Shown: piece by piece, positions 49,625-57,382 of the stretch
Layout: every line of letters starts with the position of its first letter
Position numbering within the stretch: position 1 is the first letter of the stretch
NCBI RefSeq assembly: GCF_008727925.1
Contig: NZ_VTWT01000005.1
Location: 310,001-374,000, forward strand
DNA: 64,000 bases
Origin: Adhaeribacter soli
Lineage (GTDB): Bacteria > Bacteroidota > Bacteroidia > Cytophagales > Hymenobacteraceae
Reading direction: 5' to 3'
Notes under the pieces: generated by a model
The model's database searches: none
Told to the model about the DNA's origin: nothing
The model's input: only the letters and a program-made list of their open reading frames with translations
Made by a program: the position numbers and the translations under genes

Positions 49625-49719
49625 CGGAATTTGTTTCTAACTTCCATTCTGTCGGTTTAATTCCCTAAATCCGGCAGGCATTTATAACCGTATCAGTATC
49701 AGGTATAAAAGTTTTCGGT

Positions 49720-50205
49720 ATGAAATACAAAGCCTCGCTCGATAAATTGGCCCGGATAATTACGCTGCTGGCAATAGCCTTTCCGGTGGTTTTACTATTT
49801 TTCCTGGACGAGGCAACCATTCCGGTGGTAATCCTGTCTGGCGTTTTGGTTTTAAGTTACGGCTTTGCCCCGCAGTATTATTTGCTTACTCCCGAAGAAC
49901 TGGTAATTAAACGGTTGTTTAAAGACGTACATTTGAAACGAAGCGAAATTAAAACCGTGGAATTGCTGCCGGAAGCCAGGAAACTTCGCTGGACAACCGT
50001 GCGGACCTTTGGCTCCGGCGGCTTCTTCGGATACTTCGGAAAATTCTGGAACCGAACCTTTGGCGGCATGACCTGGTACTTGAATAACTTCCGGAACGTA
50101 GTGCTGGTAGAAACTTATGCGGGAAAAAAATTGCTGCTTTCGCCGGACAACCCTGACATGATCGATAACTTGCAGAACCAGAAACCAACCCCGCTTGCCG
50201 CCTGA
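49720..50205 (+). CDS. Membrane protein with bacterial PH-like domain
   Basis: The 161-residue protein has two close hydrophobic segments (ARIITLLAIAFPVVLLFFL, about 11-29; VVILSGVLVLSYGFAPQYYLL, about 35-55) and then a soluble domain with ELVIKRLFKDVHLKRSEIKTVELLP, which matches the bacterial PH domain family. No catalytic residues are evident. The gene overlaps the next only at its stop. Function unknown. Confidence 0.75.
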   Translation: MKYKASLDKLARIITLLAIAFPVVLLFFLDEATIPVVILSGVLVLSYGFAPQYYLLTPEELVIKRLFKDVHLKRSEIKTVELLPEARKLRWTTVRTFGSGGFFGYFGKFWNRTFGGMTWYLNNFRNVVLVETYAGKKLLLSPDNPDMIDNLQNQKPTPLAA

Positions 50206-50313
50206 TGCTGAAAACGGTGGTTTTTTCGACCGAAAAAGCCGCCAGGCAAGAACATAAACGATGGCCGTGCCGCCTGCATTCGCTAATTTTACCGCCCGAA
50301 TTTACTATAAACT

Positions 50314-51462
50314 ATGACTCTGAAACTTCTACGATACCTTTTTCTCTTTCTTTTAATTTCTACGGTTGCTCAGGCCCAGGACCAGGTGCCGCTGAAATAC
50401 GTGCGCGACTTGCCGAAAAACCTGTACGCGGCCCGCACCGCCGTCCTGATCGGCTACACCACAAACAAAGAAACCACGCCGGAAGAAGATGCCAAAGTTT
50501 TCAACCAGTACAGTACCCAACTCTTGGGCGACAACCAGAGGCTGGGTTTGCAACTGGTACACTTCGCCGATAAAAACGTATTGCTGCAACCGGCCAAAAA
50601 ACAGCGCCTGCTCAAACAATATGACAGCCTGAAAGTAAACAACCTGCTTATCCTGGACATTACCGACATTGGCGGAACCGGCGCGCAGGGTTCTTATGTG
50701 TTGCTGCTAACCGCTTACAACCGCACCGCCAAACTCATGACCGCGAAGCAACGGGCCTATACCCTGCAAAGCGATACCTACGAAAAACTGATCCGCGATT
50801 TTCTGCAGCAGGTAAACCAATACAGCCCGGTTTATTTCGATAAAGCTCCGCCCCGGCCGGCGGTAAAACCAACGCTGGCCGCCGAACCGGAGCTGAAAGA
50901 AGCGCCGGCCCAGCAAAATGCGACCCAAACCGGCGCTAAAACCATTAAATACCCAACGGTTTCGCTTACCGTGGAAGACATGCAGCGCGGCAACGGCGGG
51001 ATGCACTCGAACTTTTATTACTATGTAGGCGCCGACCAGCGCGAACGCAATGCCGGCTTTTTCGGGCAGCACCTCAAGAAAGACATCCAGGCTAGTCCGG
51101 ATGCCCTGAAAGAACTGGAAAAGTACCGGAATTATAAAATAGCTTACCTGGCCGAAAGAGTAGTGTTTGTGGGGGCAGTTGCGCTTTACATGAGTCAGGT
51201 GTGGAGTGGCGATGATGCTGTATATTTTAACGACACCCAAAAACTTGCGGTTGGCCTGGCTGGTGGCAGCCTGATTCTGAATATAATCCTGAGCCGCAAA
51301 ACCAACCAGCACATGTACCGGGCCATAGACGAATACAACGCTTTTGCCACCATGCAGAACAATACCGGTTTTTATAAACTGAAGCCCGATAACTGGAGCC
51401 TGGGCGCCGTTTACGACAAAAAAGTAGTGCCGGGAATTACTTTACAGTGGAATTTGCGCTAA
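50314..51462 (+). CDS. Exported protein of unknown function, 382 residues
   Basis: A signal peptide is clear (MTLKLLRYLFLFLLISTVAQAQ, cleavage after residue 22). Residues about 30-165 form a mixed alpha/beta domain with LLILDITDIGGTGAQGSYVLLLTAYNR, followed by a Pro/Ala linker (about 188-215) and two hydrophobic stretches near residues 290-310 and 315-335. The end KVVPGITLQWNLR resembles a final outer-membrane beta strand. No family was recognised. Its stop overlaps the potential start of the methyltransferase gene, so the two may be co-expressed. Confidence 0.7.
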   Translation: MTLKLLRYLFLFLLISTVAQAQDQVPLKYVRDLPKNLYAARTAVLIGYTTNKETTPEEDAKVFNQYSTQLLGDNQRLGLQLVHFADKNVLLQPAKKQRLLKQYDSLKVNNLLILDITDIGGTGAQGSYVLLLTAYNRTAKLMTAKQRAYTLQSDTYEKLIRDFLQQVNQYSPVYFDKAPPRPAVKPTLAAEPELKEAPAQQNATQTGAKTIKYPTVSLTVEDMQRGNGGMHSNFYYYVGADQRERNAGFFGQHLKKDIQASPDALKELEKYRNYKIAYLAERVVFVGAVALYMSQVWSGDDAVYFNDTQKLAVGLAGGSLILNIILSRKTNQHMYRAIDEYNAFATMQNNTGFYKLKPDNWSLGAVYDKKVVPGITLQWNLR

Positions 51463-51467
51463 CAAAC

Positions 51468-52655
51468 ATGCCCCTTACTCCTTTTTCGCCGGAAAGCCGG
51501 AAATACCTGGAAGAAAACAAAAACGCCGATCCGGCCACGCTCATGCTCCAGGCCAAACGACACCCCAACCTGCCGGTGGCCGAACTGGTGCAGCAGATCC
51601 AGGCGCGGCAGAAAGCTAAAAATAAACTCCCGGACTGGGCTGAGAATTACGACCTTCTTTTTCCGGCCAATTTATCGGTAGAACAGGCTTCTTCGGAGCA
51701 AACCGCGCGTTATAAAGCCAGCCTCGTTTCCGGGGAATTGCTCGTGGACCTGACCGGCGGTTTTGGGGTAGATGTGTTTTATTTCGCGCAACAGTTCCGG
51801 CAGGTTTACCACGTGGAACAAAATCCTGAACTGAGCAAAACGGTACAATTCAACTTCGGAAAACTGGGAGTTAGCAACGTTACTTTTTATACCGGAAATG
51901 CTACTGTTTTTCTGGAGAATTTCACGAGCACTGCCGATTGCATTTACCTCGATCCGGCCCGCCGTGGCACGGCCAGCCAGAAAGTACACCTGCTGGAAGA
52001 TTGCGAACCGGACGTACTGCAATTGCTCCCGGTTTTACGGGCTAAAAGCCGTAGCGTTCTGCTAAAGACCTCTCCCCTACTGGACATAAACCTGGCCGTA
52101 ACCCAACTGAAAACGGTGCAGCGCATCTGGGTAGTTGCCGTAGAAAACGAATGCAAGGAAGTGCTTTACCAGATCGGTCATACCGTAAACCCGGACCCGG
52201 AAATAACGGCCGTAAACCTGAGTAGTAAACAGGAAAATACGGCGTTCACCTTTCGGAAATCGGAAGAAGAAACGGCAGAAGTACGTTATTCGGAGCCCCA
52301 GCAATTCATTTACGAACCCAACGCTGCTTTTATGAAAGCCGGCGCTTTCCGGCAAATTGCCCAACGTTTCAGTTTAAGCAAACTGCACCGGAACAGCCAT
52401 TTATATACATCCGAAGAACTGGTTCCGGATTTTCCCGGCCGGGTTTTTAAGCTGAAAACGATAGCGAAATACCAGAAAAAAGCGCTGTTGCAATTAGCTC
52501 CGGAAAAGAAAGCCAACATTACGGTGCGCAATTTCCCGGAAACGGTCGCCCAGATCCGGCAGAAAACCGGCCTGAAAGAAGGCGGCAACCTGTACCTCTT
52601 TGCTACTACCGATCTGCATCAACAACCGGTGGTACTGGTTTGTGAGAAGGTTTAA
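51468..52655 (+). CDS. Class I methyltransferase with THUMP-like C-terminal domain
   Basis: Starting at MPLTPFSPESRKYLEENK (ATG at 51468) gives 395 residues; an in-frame start at 51447 would overlap the previous gene. The SAM-binding region is LVDLTGGFGVDVFYFAQQFRQVYHVEQNPEL (about 92-122), the acceptor motif is CIYLDPARRG (about 161-170), and the last 75 residues form the THUMP-like domain (RVFKLKTIAKYQKKALLQL...). Related proteins act on RNA, but the substrate here is inferred only. Confidence 0.85.
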   Translation: MPLTPFSPESRKYLEENKNADPATLMLQAKRHPNLPVAELVQQIQARQKAKNKLPDWAENYDLLFPANLSVEQASSEQTARYKASLVSGELLVDLTGGFGVDVFYFAQQFRQVYHVEQNPELSKTVQFNFGKLGVSNVTFYTGNATVFLENFTSTADCIYLDPARRGTASQKVHLLEDCEPDVLQLLPVLRAKSRSVLLKTSPLLDINLAVTQLKTVQRIWVVAVENECKEVLYQIGHTVNPDPEITAVNLSSKQENTAFTFRKSEEETAEVRYSEPQQFIYEPNAAFMKAGAFRQIAQRFSLSKLHRNSHLYTSEELVPDFPGRVFKLKTIAKYQKKALLQLAPEKKANITVRNFPETVAQIRQKTGLKEGGNLYLFATTDLHQQPVVLVCEKV

Positions 52656-52821
52656 TTGTTAAATGGTTGCATGGTTAAATGGCTGGCATGAACTGCTTTC
52701 GTTTTAAGCAGCAAAACAAATAACACTTTATCCATTGCGTTTTTAAGAAAAGGTTTAACTTAGTGGTGTTATTACCAGCCTTACGCATATGGATACCCCT
52801 TTACTTTCCCGCTCTGTTTAA

Positions 52822-55749
52822 AAAAAAATCCTGCTTCTAATCTGCTTTTTTTGCATTTTAAGCTTTCCCGCTAATGCCCAGAAAGAAGCCAATAACTGGT
52901 ATTTTGGTCATCGTTGCGGCATATCTTTCAATTCCAACCCACCGCGCGTAATTTTAAACAGCGCATCAACAGGGCAGTTTAATTCTGCAATTTCAGATGC
53001 CGCCGGAAACACCCTGTTTTATTTTACAGGATCGGGCCCATCAAGACCAAACCAAAGCTATCTTATTAACAGGAACCATCAGCCAATGCCGAATGGTCTT
53101 TTTAATGCAGCAAGCCTCCATAACTTAATTATTCCCTGGCCTGGGCAGCAGCAGAAATATTTCTTCTTCAACGCAGAGCAGGTATCAACTCCAAATCCAG
53201 TTAGCAGCCTTTACTATAACGCTTATTCAGTGGTTGATATGGCCATAAATAACGGCTTAGGGGATGTTACATCGGTAAAAAACACCTTCCTGATAGATAG
53301 TACCTTCTCTACACCTGTTTCAGTTAAGCATCGGAATAACCGCGACTATTGGATCATTTTTTCCCCTGTCGCATCAAATACTTTTAAAGCTTTTCTTATT
53401 TCACCAGCAGGTATAAATACAACCCCGGTAACCAGCAATTTAAGCTCAGTACCGCCTTTAGGATTTATTTGGGAAATAAAAGCTTCACCCGACGGAAAGA
53501 CGCTGGCAGTTTCAAATAGTGCTCTTAATTCAGATAGCCTCCGGCTGCTGAACTTTGATCATGCTACCGGTATGGTATCCCCGAAATTGGCTATTCCGAC
53601 CCTTACTCAAGCCTATGGTCTTGAATTTTCTCCCGACGGGACAAAGCTCTACAGTGTCCGCCATGATTCTGCCGGAATTAATTCAACGTTCGCGCATCTA
53701 TACCAATACGATCTTTCAGCCGGCTCGGCAACTGCTATTGGCAGCAGCGAAACACACATTTATTCCTACGGTCACAACTATCATCTCAATGATATGCAGG
53801 TCGGGCCAGATGGTAAAATCTACGAGATAGCAAGTAGCACACGAAGATATCTTAATGTCATAAACCGCCCGAACCTGAAAGGTAAAGCATGCCGTTTTGT
53901 TCCGAATGCAATCGATCTGGACCCAGGCACCGGACGAACCAGATTTAGCGAACGGTTTTTACCCTCCTTCGTCCAGAGCTATTTTTACCGCCCTAAGATC
54001 GACCTGCAGCAAACCTGCTTCGGCGACACGGCCCGCTTCCAGCTCAGCAACAATGCTTACGTAGATTCGGTGCGCTGGAACTTCGGCGATCCGGCTTCCG
54101 GCGCTTTGAATAAGAGTACGGCTTTTAATCCGAAGCACTTCTACGCCACGCCCGGTCCTAAACAAGTGCAAGCTATCGTGCACTTCAACTTCACTTCCGA
54201 TACGCTTAACCAAACCATCTACATTCCGGTTAGTATTACCAAACCAAACCTGGGCCCTGATCGGAGCATCTGTCCCGGCGACACGCTTCTATTGCGTGCT
54301 TTCCAGCCCGGAGCCACCTACGAATGGCAGGATTCTATCAATACCGATTCTATTTACGTGGTTACAAAGCCTGGCACCTATTGGGTGCAGGTAAGCAATG
54401 GCTGCGGCGTGCGCACCGATTCAGTTACTATCACGTTCGATCAGCCGCTTAGTTTAAGTTTAGGGGCTGACACGCTGCTTTGCCCCGGCCAGCAGTTGCA
54501 GCTGCAGGTAAATGCTTCCGGCGCTTCTGTGCTCTGGTCCGATTCCACTACCGGCAACAGCATTACCGTTACCCAACCCGGAACCTACTGGGCCCAGCTC
54601 AGCAACAGCTGCGGCTCTTGGCGCGATTCCATCAATGTCAGCTACCGTCCTGCTCCTGTTGCTCAATGGCTGCCAAATGACCTTACCCTCTGCAAGCAAA
54701 CGCAATACACCATTAACGGCACTCATCCCGATGCACTCAGTTATAAATGGCAGGATGGCAGCACTTCTTCTACCTTTACGGCTACCGTTTCCGGCACTTA
54801 TTGGCTCGAAGTTACCACTGCCTGCACTACCGTCAGGGATTCTATTCATATAACGCTCATCCCTACCCCGCCCATAAACTTAGGCCCTGATACGCTGCTT
54901 TGCCCCAGTGAGCGACTGCAATTGCAAGTAAGCACCCGGGGCGGCAATATTCGTTGGCAGGACGGCAGCACCGATACAACCTTTACCGTTACCAAAGCCG
55001 GCATTTATTGGGCCCAGATCAGCAACAGTTGCGGAAGCTGGCGCGATTCGGTTAGGGTAAGTTACAGAAGTCCTTCCATTACTAACTGGCTGCCCAAAGA
55101 CACTACCCTCTGCCTGCAGAACAGGTTCGTGATAAACGGCCAGCACCCGGATGCGATCAGCTATAAATGGCAGGACGGCAGCAGCAATGTTGTATTTGAA
55201 GCCAAAACTTCCGGCATTTACTGGGTAGATGTAACCACTGCCTGCACCACCCTTCGCGATTCGGTACAGATCACGCTCCTTCCCCTTCCTGCCAGGCTCC
55301 TGCCAACAGATACCCTGCTCTGTTCCGGCGAAAGCATCCACTTAAAAGCGCCACCGGGAAAAAGCTACAAGTGGAGCAACGGCCAGACTTCCCAATCCAT
55401 CACCGTCAGCCAGCCGGGAGCCTACAAAGTTGAAGTAGGAATGGGTGAGAATTGCTTCTACTCCGGTGCGGTAAATGTAAAAGAAGAACGCTGCTACCGC
55501 ACTGCCTTCATTCCCAACCTCATCACGCCCAACAACGACAACACTAACGATCGTTTCGACCCAAAGGGACTGGAAGCCGGACCATGGCAACTGGAGATCT
55601 ATAACCGCTGGGGAAGCCGCATCTACCAGAACAGCAACTACACCAACCAATGGCCGGAACAGGATATTCCGGCGGCTACCTACTACTACCTGCTCCGAAA
55701 CAAAGAATCCGGGAAAACCTATAAGGGATGGATCGAAGTGGTGAAGTAA
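52822..55749 (+). CDS. Large T9SS type B surface protein; reading frame lacks a normal start
   Basis: The frame is open from 52822 to the stop at 55747-55749 (975 codons), but its first ATG is only at 53086. The upstream 88 codons encode a convincing signal peptide (KKILLLICFFCILSFPANAQ) and the start of a propeller domain (NNWYFGHRCGISFNSNPPRVIL). An in-frame ATG at 52789 is cut off by TAA at 52819. Later parts are a PKD-like domain (FGDPASGALNKSTAFNPKHFYATPG), Ig-like repeats duplicated as 140-residue units, and a T9SS type B sorting domain (FIPNLITPNNDNTNDRFDPKGLE...). It is likely an outer-surface adhesin or enzyme scaffold. Possibly a recent pseudogene. Confidence 0.8.
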   Translation, partial: KKILLLICFFCILSFPANAQKEANNWYFGHRCGISFNSNPPRVILNSASTGQFNSAISDAAGNTLFYFTGSGPSRPNQSYLINRNHQPMPNGLFNAASLHNLIIPWPGQQQKYFFFNAEQVSTPNPVSSLYYNAYSVVDMAINNGLGDVTSVKNTFLIDSTFSTPVSVKHRNNRDYWIIFSPVASNTFKAFLISPAGINTTPVTSNLSSVPPLGFIWEIKASPDGKTLAVSNSALNSDSLRLLNFDHATGMVSPKLAIPTLTQAYGLEFSPDGTKLYSVRHDSAGINSTFAHLYQYDLSAGSATAIGSSETHIYSYGHNYHLNDMQVGPDGKIYEIASSTRRYLNVINRPNLKGKACRFVPNAIDLDPGTGRTRFSERFLPSFVQSYFYRPKIDLQQTCFGDTARFQLSNNAYVDSVRWNFGDPASGALNKSTAFNPKHFYATPGPKQVQAIVHFNFTSDTLNQTIYIPVSITKPNLGPDRSICPGDTLLLRAFQPGATYEWQDSINTDSIYVVTKPGTYWVQVSNGCGVRTDSVTITFDQPLSLSLGADTLLCPGQQLQLQVNASGASVLWSDSTTGNSITVTQPGTYWAQLSNSCGSWRDSINVSYRPAPVAQWLPNDLTLCKQTQYTINGTHPDALSYKWQDGSTSSTFTATVSGTYWLEVTTACTTVRDSIHITLIPTPPINLGPDTLLCPSERLQLQVSTRGGNIRWQDGSTDTTFTVTKAGIYWAQISNSCGSWRDSVRVSYRSPSITNWLPKDTTLCLQNRFVINGQHPDAISYKWQDGSSNVVFEAKTSGIYWVDVTTACTTLRDSVQITLLPLPARLLPTDTLLCSGESIHLKAPPGKSYKWSNGQTSQSITVSQPGAYKVEVGMGENCFYSGAVNVKEERCYRTAFIPNLITPNNDNTNDRFDPKGLEAGPWQLEIYNRWGSRIYQNSNYTNQWPEQDIPAATYYYLLRNKESGKTYKGWIEVVK
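54460..55290 (+). repeat. Duplicated two-module Ig-like repeat inside the T9SS protein gene
   Basis: The unit beginning LGADTLLCP at 54460 recurs as LGPDTLLCP at 54880, exactly 420 bases (140 residues) later. Each unit has two modules: one ending SCGSWRDS, then one with HPDAxSYKWQDGS and TTACTTxRDS. Residue identity is high but many third positions differ. Confidence 0.85.
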
Positions 55750-55794
55750 AGGAAGGTAAAAAATCAACTTGAACGGATAAAGTCGTTCACACGC

Positions 55795-56246
55795 ATCCTG
55801 CAAGTTTAGCGAAGCGTAACTTGTGGGTATTTATTGGTCAGTTTGTAACTGACCTTGCCTGCAAGGCAAACCTCCTGCCTGCTATGGAAAACTGGAATAT
55901 TTGATCAGCTACTACCGCCTTTACAAACTGGCTATTTGAAGAAAGTCACAAATTGCAGCTATACCTACGACAGGCTATGACCTTTAAATCAGGTTATCTT
56001 ACCGCATTCGCAGGCTTTAAGCACCGACGTTACGCAACCAGGATAAAAGAACCAACTATGTGCCAGGTTTAAGCGGAGTCACAACTTGTGAATTTTCTGA
56101 TGGCCGGTTTATAATGACAAAAAGCTGCTGATCCAATGTCATTCAATTTCATAGCAGCCAGCAGCTTTGGTTGCCTTGCAGGCAAGGTCAGTTAAAAACT
56201 GACCAATGGTTTACCCACAAGTTACGCTTCGCTAAACTTGCGGGAT
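55795..56246. mobile_element. MITE-like element with 75-bp terminal inverted repeats
   Basis: The left end (55795-55869) and the complement of the right end (56171-56246) match over about 75 bases with only a few differences. Both start ATCC(T/C)GCAAGTTTAGCGAAG and end TTGCCTGCAAGGCAA. The element is 452 bp, has no protein-coding capacity, and its centre (55870-56170) has smaller palindromes (AAAGCTGCTG...CAGCAGCTTT). No transposase is near. No clear target-site duplication is seen. It separates the T9SS gene from the DNA glycosylase gene. Confidence 0.85.
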
Positions 56247-56283
56247 GAACAAAAATCCTGCTCTCGTTACGTCAGTTATTCAT

Positions 56284-56883
56284 TTACTTCGCTTTACTCG
56301 TCCAGGGGTTTTCCTTTACCCGGAAGCGCCAGGCCAGCAAGGCATGTTCTTCGGCATAGGCAATCCCTACGCGCGGACTTTCCAGAATTTCAGTTTCCGG
56401 AATTACGATCCCCTGATCTTCCAGCCAGATAAGGTTTCCGGAAAGGTTTTCGCCGTAGTGTTTGGTGGTGATGCCCAGCGCCTGGGTAAGCAATCCGGGA
56501 CCGGCTGTTAAATTGGGCTGAATCTTGGGTAAGTTCCGGCGGAGCTGCATTTCCTTCAGGCCTTCGGTTGGTTCTATAGCTCTTACCAAAACGGCATCAG
56601 CGCGGCCGGACACATTCGTAATAATATTGAAAAGCGTGTACATGCCGTAAATCAGATAGGTGTAGGTTACGCCGCCTTCCTGGTACATGATTTCGGTGCG
56701 TTTGGTCCGTCGGCCCAGGTGCGCGTGGCAGGCCTTGTCGTTCTCCCCGCAATAGGCTTCCGTCTCCACGATCATGCCCCCGGTTAAAACACCATCGATG
56801 TTCGAGTACAGGAATTTTCCGAGCAAATCGCGGCTGACTTCCACCACATCCGGCCGGGTATAAAATTCTTTCGGAAGCTTCAT
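56284..56883 (-). CDS. mpg: 3-methyladenine DNA glycosylase (AAG/Mpg family)
   Basis: The 199-residue protein has the AAG-family text LPKEFYTRPDVVEVSRDLLGKFLYS, GGMIVETEAYCGENDKACHAHLGRRTKRTEIMY with the catalytic Glu in ETEAY (about residue 42), and GGVTYTYLIYGMYTLFNIIT. It removes alkylated and deaminated purines in base excision repair. Length fits (about 200). It is preceded by the heptamer tandem repeat at 56887-56927, close to its start. Confidence 0.94.
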   Translation of the reverse strand: MKLPKEFYTRPDVVEVSRDLLGKFLYSNIDGVLTGGMIVETEAYCGENDKACHAHLGRRTKRTEIMYQEGGVTYTYLIYGMYTLFNIITNVSGRADAVLVRAIEPTEGLKEMQLRRNLPKIQPNLTAGPGLLTQALGITTKHYGENLSGNLIWLEDQGIVIPETEILESPRVGIAYAEEHALLAWRFRVKENPWTSKAK

Positions 56884-56886
56884 TTT

Positions 56887-56927
56887 TAGTGATTAGTGAT
56901 TAGTGATTAGTGATTAGTGATTAGTGA
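56887..56927. repeat. Heptamer tandem repeat TTAGTGA
   Basis: Five and a half copies of the 7-base unit TTAGTGA lie just 4 bases upstream of the mpg start codon on its 5' side. Copy number could vary by slippage and affect leader length. Confidence 0.85.
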
Positions 56928-57002
56928 GGTACGCGTTTTAACAGGAAGGTTTCAATGAATGGGCCTTTTTCGTATTTTATCTATTCCCTTATCTTCACAT
57001 TT

Positions 57003-57075
57003 CCTCATTTCCATATTATCTAATTTTCAAATCTTCAAATTTTCAAATCTCCAAATCTTCTAATCTTCAAATTAT
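57003..57075. repeat. Low-complexity TTTCAAATC/TTCAAATT array
   Basis: About 70 bases of degenerate 8-10 base units (TTTTCAAATC, TTCAAATT, TCCAAATC) sit just upstream of the riboswitch promoter. The array is AT-rich and has no coding potential. Confidence 0.7.
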
Positions 57076-57078
57076 TCC

Positions 57079-57086
57079 TACCTTTG
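57079..57086 (+). promoter_or_regulatory. Promoter (-7 element) for the cobalamin riboswitch transcript
   Basis: TACCTTTGCAG is a full TAnnTTTG match just upstream of the riboswitch. Expected start is near 57093, so the leader begins inside the aptamer's first stem. Confidence 0.6.
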
Positions 57087-57092
57087 CAGCAG

Positions 57093-57262
57093 ATTAGGTG
57101 ATGAATTCCGCTGCCGCGGGAAACGTCTTAAAAGGGAAACAGGTGCAATACCTGTGCTGTTCCCGCAACTGTAATCTTCGAACCAGTCCGGTTTAATCTG
57201 AAGCCACTGTCTGAAAGGATGGGAAGGCTAAACCGGGGAAGAGAGCCAGGAGACCTGCCTTT
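57093..57262 (+). promoter_or_regulatory. Cobalamin (B12) riboswitch
   Basis: The leader has the core pieces in order: AGGTGATGAATTCCGC..., GGGAAACAGGTGCAATACCTGTGCTGTTCCCGCAACTGTAA split by the usual loops, GCCACTG, GGGAAGG, and the B12 box GAGCCAGGAGACCTGCC (about 57243-57259). It precedes btuB by about 120 bases, so it probably controls B12 uptake by blocking translation or transcription when B12 is plentiful. Confidence 0.93.
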
Positions 57263-57382
57263 TTGAATTGTTTGTGGTATGCTTTCGGGAAAAAAGGCAG
57301 AAACAGCTCGGCTCATAAATCTGATCTTCATTTTTCCGGCTTTGCTGCATTTGTTCCCGAAGAAGTTTTTCTGAAGGAAAGA

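Noticed and set aside
50205-50573. Plus-strand 122-residue reading frame starting at 50205
   Set aside because: It overlaps the signal peptide region of the exported protein in another frame and has an arginine-rich, gene-unlike composition.
57263-57382. TTG start of btuB at 57263
   Set aside because: It would lie directly after the B12 box in the riboswitch, and the extra residues show no signal peptide; the ATG at 57383 does.
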